Source of the DNA: Lysobacter enzymogenes
Lineage (GTDB): Bacteria; Pseudomonadota; Gammaproteobacteria; Xanthomonadales; Xanthomonadaceae
Direction of reading: 5' to 3'
Length of the DNA: 64,000 nt
Assembly: GCF_017355525.1 (NCBI RefSeq)
Contig: NZ_CP067395.1
Span: 248,001 to 312,000, forward strand
The notes beneath the pieces were generated by a model. The model saw nothing but the letters and a program-made list of their open reading frames with translations. It was not told the DNA's origin and made no database searches. This document shows positions 62,815 to 64,000 of the stretch, piece after piece (position 1 is the stretch's first letter; each line of letters opens with the position of its first letter). The position numbers and the translations under genes are program-made.

Positions 62815-62945
62815 GGCGCGCTCGCGGGGAAGTCCGCCGCGACTGTGCGTCGCCGCGCGGTGCGGCCTCAAGGGCCAGTTTGCGGTTCGCGGGCAGGCCA
62901 CTTCGCTACCGCCGCGGCGCGCGTTAGGCTGAAGGCCGGAACGCA

Positions 62946-62951
62946 AAGGAG
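62946..62951 (+). promoter_or_regulatory. ribosome-binding site that selects the second ATG
   Basis: AAGGAG directly abuts ATG 62952, too close to serve it, but lies 6 bp from the in-frame ATG 62958. The lipoprotein gene should therefore start at 62958. Confidence 0.75.
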
Positions 62952-62957
62952 ATGCGC

Positions 62958-63905
62958 ATGCCGGCGAGACCTCGCAACGCAGCGGCAGGCTTGATCTGTA
63001 TCGCCGCGCTGTGCGCGGCCTGCTCGGGGCCCGAGCGCGGCGCCGCGTCTGCGTCCGCGCCCAAGCCCGCCGCCGCGCCCGCGCGCGCCGCGGCCACGCC
63101 GTTGCCGCCGCAGGCGCGCGAGTACCGCACCGACCACTACGCGATCTTCAGCACCGCCACGCCGCGCCAGACCGTGCAGGTGGCGACCGCGGTGGAAGCG
63201 CTGTACCGCGCCTACGGCGAATTCTTCGCCCTGCCGCCGGCCGCGGCCGACGCGCGCCTGCGCCTGATCCTGTACCGCGACCGCGCCGAGTTCTCCGCGT
63301 TCAACACCTCCATGCCGTGGGCCGAGGCGTATTACCGCAAGCCGTACTGCCACGCCTACTTCGCGCAGGACGCGGCCAACCCGTATCACTGGATGCTGCA
63401 CGAGGCGACTCATCAGTTGCACACCGAACGCGCCGGTTTCTCGCGCGCCAAGTGGATCAACGAAGGCGTGGCCAGTTACTTCGGCGCGAGCCGGCTCGAC
63501 GGCGCGCGGTTGCGGCCGGGCAGCATCGACGCGCAGGCGTATCCGATCTGGTGGCTGCCCGATCTGCCTCTGACCGGCTCGCTGGAACGCGACCTGCGCT
63601 CGGGCCTGCTGATTCCGCTGCGGCAACTGATCGAGGACACCGGGCCGCCGATCGGCGGCAAGCACCTGAACGTGTACTACCTGGAGTACTGGAGCCTGTC
63701 GCACTTCCTGTTCCACCACCGCGACGGCGCGCATGCCGCGGCGTACCGGCGGCTGATGCGCGGGCGCGGCAGCGCGGCGGAATTCGAGGCCGAGCTGGGG
63801 CCGATCGAGACGCTGCAGACGCAGTGGTACGCGTATCTGCTGGAAAAGCGCGCCGAAATCGCGGATGGCGGTGCGTTGGCGGATGCCGCGCCGGCGCGGC
63901 GCTGA
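62958..63905 (+). CDS. lipoprotein with gluzincin-type HEATH metallopeptidase motif
   Basis: A 315-residue lipoprotein: signal ends AALCAAC with lipidated Cys22, then an Ala/Pro linker to about residue 50. The catalytic-looking part has HEATH in WMLHEATHQLHTE and a downstream Glu in AKWINEGVASYFG, the HExxH...E plan of gluzincin peptidases (DUF1570-like group). RTDHYAIFSTATPRQTVQVA and LRLILYRDRAEFSAFN form the preceding domain. It is expected to face the periplasm or cell surface and cut peptides or glycan-linked peptides. The final 95 bp of the window contain no further gene. Confidence 0.85.
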   Translation: MPARPRNAAAGLICIAALCAACSGPERGAASASAPKPAAAPARAAATPLPPQAREYRTDHYAIFSTATPRQTVQVATAVEALYRAYGEFFALPPAAADARLRLILYRDRAEFSAFNTSMPWAEAYYRKPYCHAYFAQDAANPYHWMLHEATHQLHTERAGFSRAKWINEGVASYFGASRLDGARLRPGSIDAQAYPIWWLPDLPLTGSLERDLRSGLLIPLRQLIEDTGPPIGGKHLNVYYLEYWSLSHFLFHHRDGAHAAAYRRLMRGRGSAAEFEAELGPIETLQTQWYAYLLEKRAEIADGGALADAAPARR

Positions 63906-64000
63906 ACGCGCCACGGCAAAGGGCGAGGTGCGTTCGCCCGCTGCGGCCTCGCAGGAAGCGGCGCCAGCGCGCGCGGGGCGCGATTGCGCGCGCAACCGGT

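Overview
The window looks like chromosomal DNA of a Lysobacter-type member of the Xanthomonadaceae. The evidence is very GC-rich coding DNA, a secreted protease of the alpha-lytic protease family with its pro-region (23209-24429, minus), two toxin/lipoprotein pairs of the Xanthomonadaceae type IV secretion effector kind (X-Tfe/X-Tfi), and many copies of a paired palindromic repeat (core TAGGAGCGGCGCGAGCCGCG) between genes. No rRNA, tRNA, CRISPR array, integrase or transposase was recognised. The species assignment is inference.

Layout. 1-10.2 kb is ordinary chromosome: a small exported protein, the fused isobutyryl-CoA mutase IcmF, a TolA-C-like protein, a Tat-exported phosphocholine-type phospholipase C, a divergent NmrA-type oxidoreductase/HxlR regulator pair, and a DUF3228 protein. 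10.3-17.6 kb is an accessory segment: a DUF4145 zinc-finger protein, a GT-B glycosyltransferase-like gene whose 3' end becomes AT-richer, a clearly low-GC two-gene cassette (DUF262 protein plus HEPN RNase-like protein), a frameshifted gene, an exactly phased array of thirteen 21-bp hairpin-like repeats, a DUF2188 protein, a membrane protein of unknown function and a PD-(D/E)XK nuclease-like protein. I read the DUF262-HEPN pair as the best candidate for a poorly described defence or toxin-antitoxin system.

17.6-33.5 kb carries offensive and secreted functions: a serine beta-lactamase-like hydrolase, a peptidoglycan-targeting X-Tfe with a lipoprotein partner, the alpha-lytic-type protease with its own terminator, a small XRE regulator, an S8 subtilase, an M13 metallopeptidase, a NERD nuclease-domain protein, and a second X-Tfe (HEIGH metalloprotease-like, classical C-terminal signal) overlapping its lipoprotein partner by 4 bp. 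No type IV secretion structural genes lie in the window.

33.7-64 kb is mostly single genes and small divergent pairs: a methyltransferase, an alpha/beta hydrolase with an Asp nucleophile divergent from a CGNR zinc-finger regulator (with four TGTAAC half-sites between them), a second M13 peptidase, YciI-like proteins, YqaA, an M14-type deacylase, a SecD-head lipoprotein, a seven-repeat FG-GAP protein, an AHSLG lipase, a 2-oxoglutarate oxygenase-like protein, a secreted S33 aminopeptidase, a parallel beta-helix protein, a class 3 lipase, a ParB-domain protein and two tandem paralogue pairs (59.9-61.5 kb and 61.5-62.8 kb). A tandem array of 116-bp repeats sits at 47.47-47.87 kb. The overall theme is export: about half of the recognised genes carry Sec, Tat or lipoprotein signals, which fits a predatory or lytic lifestyle.
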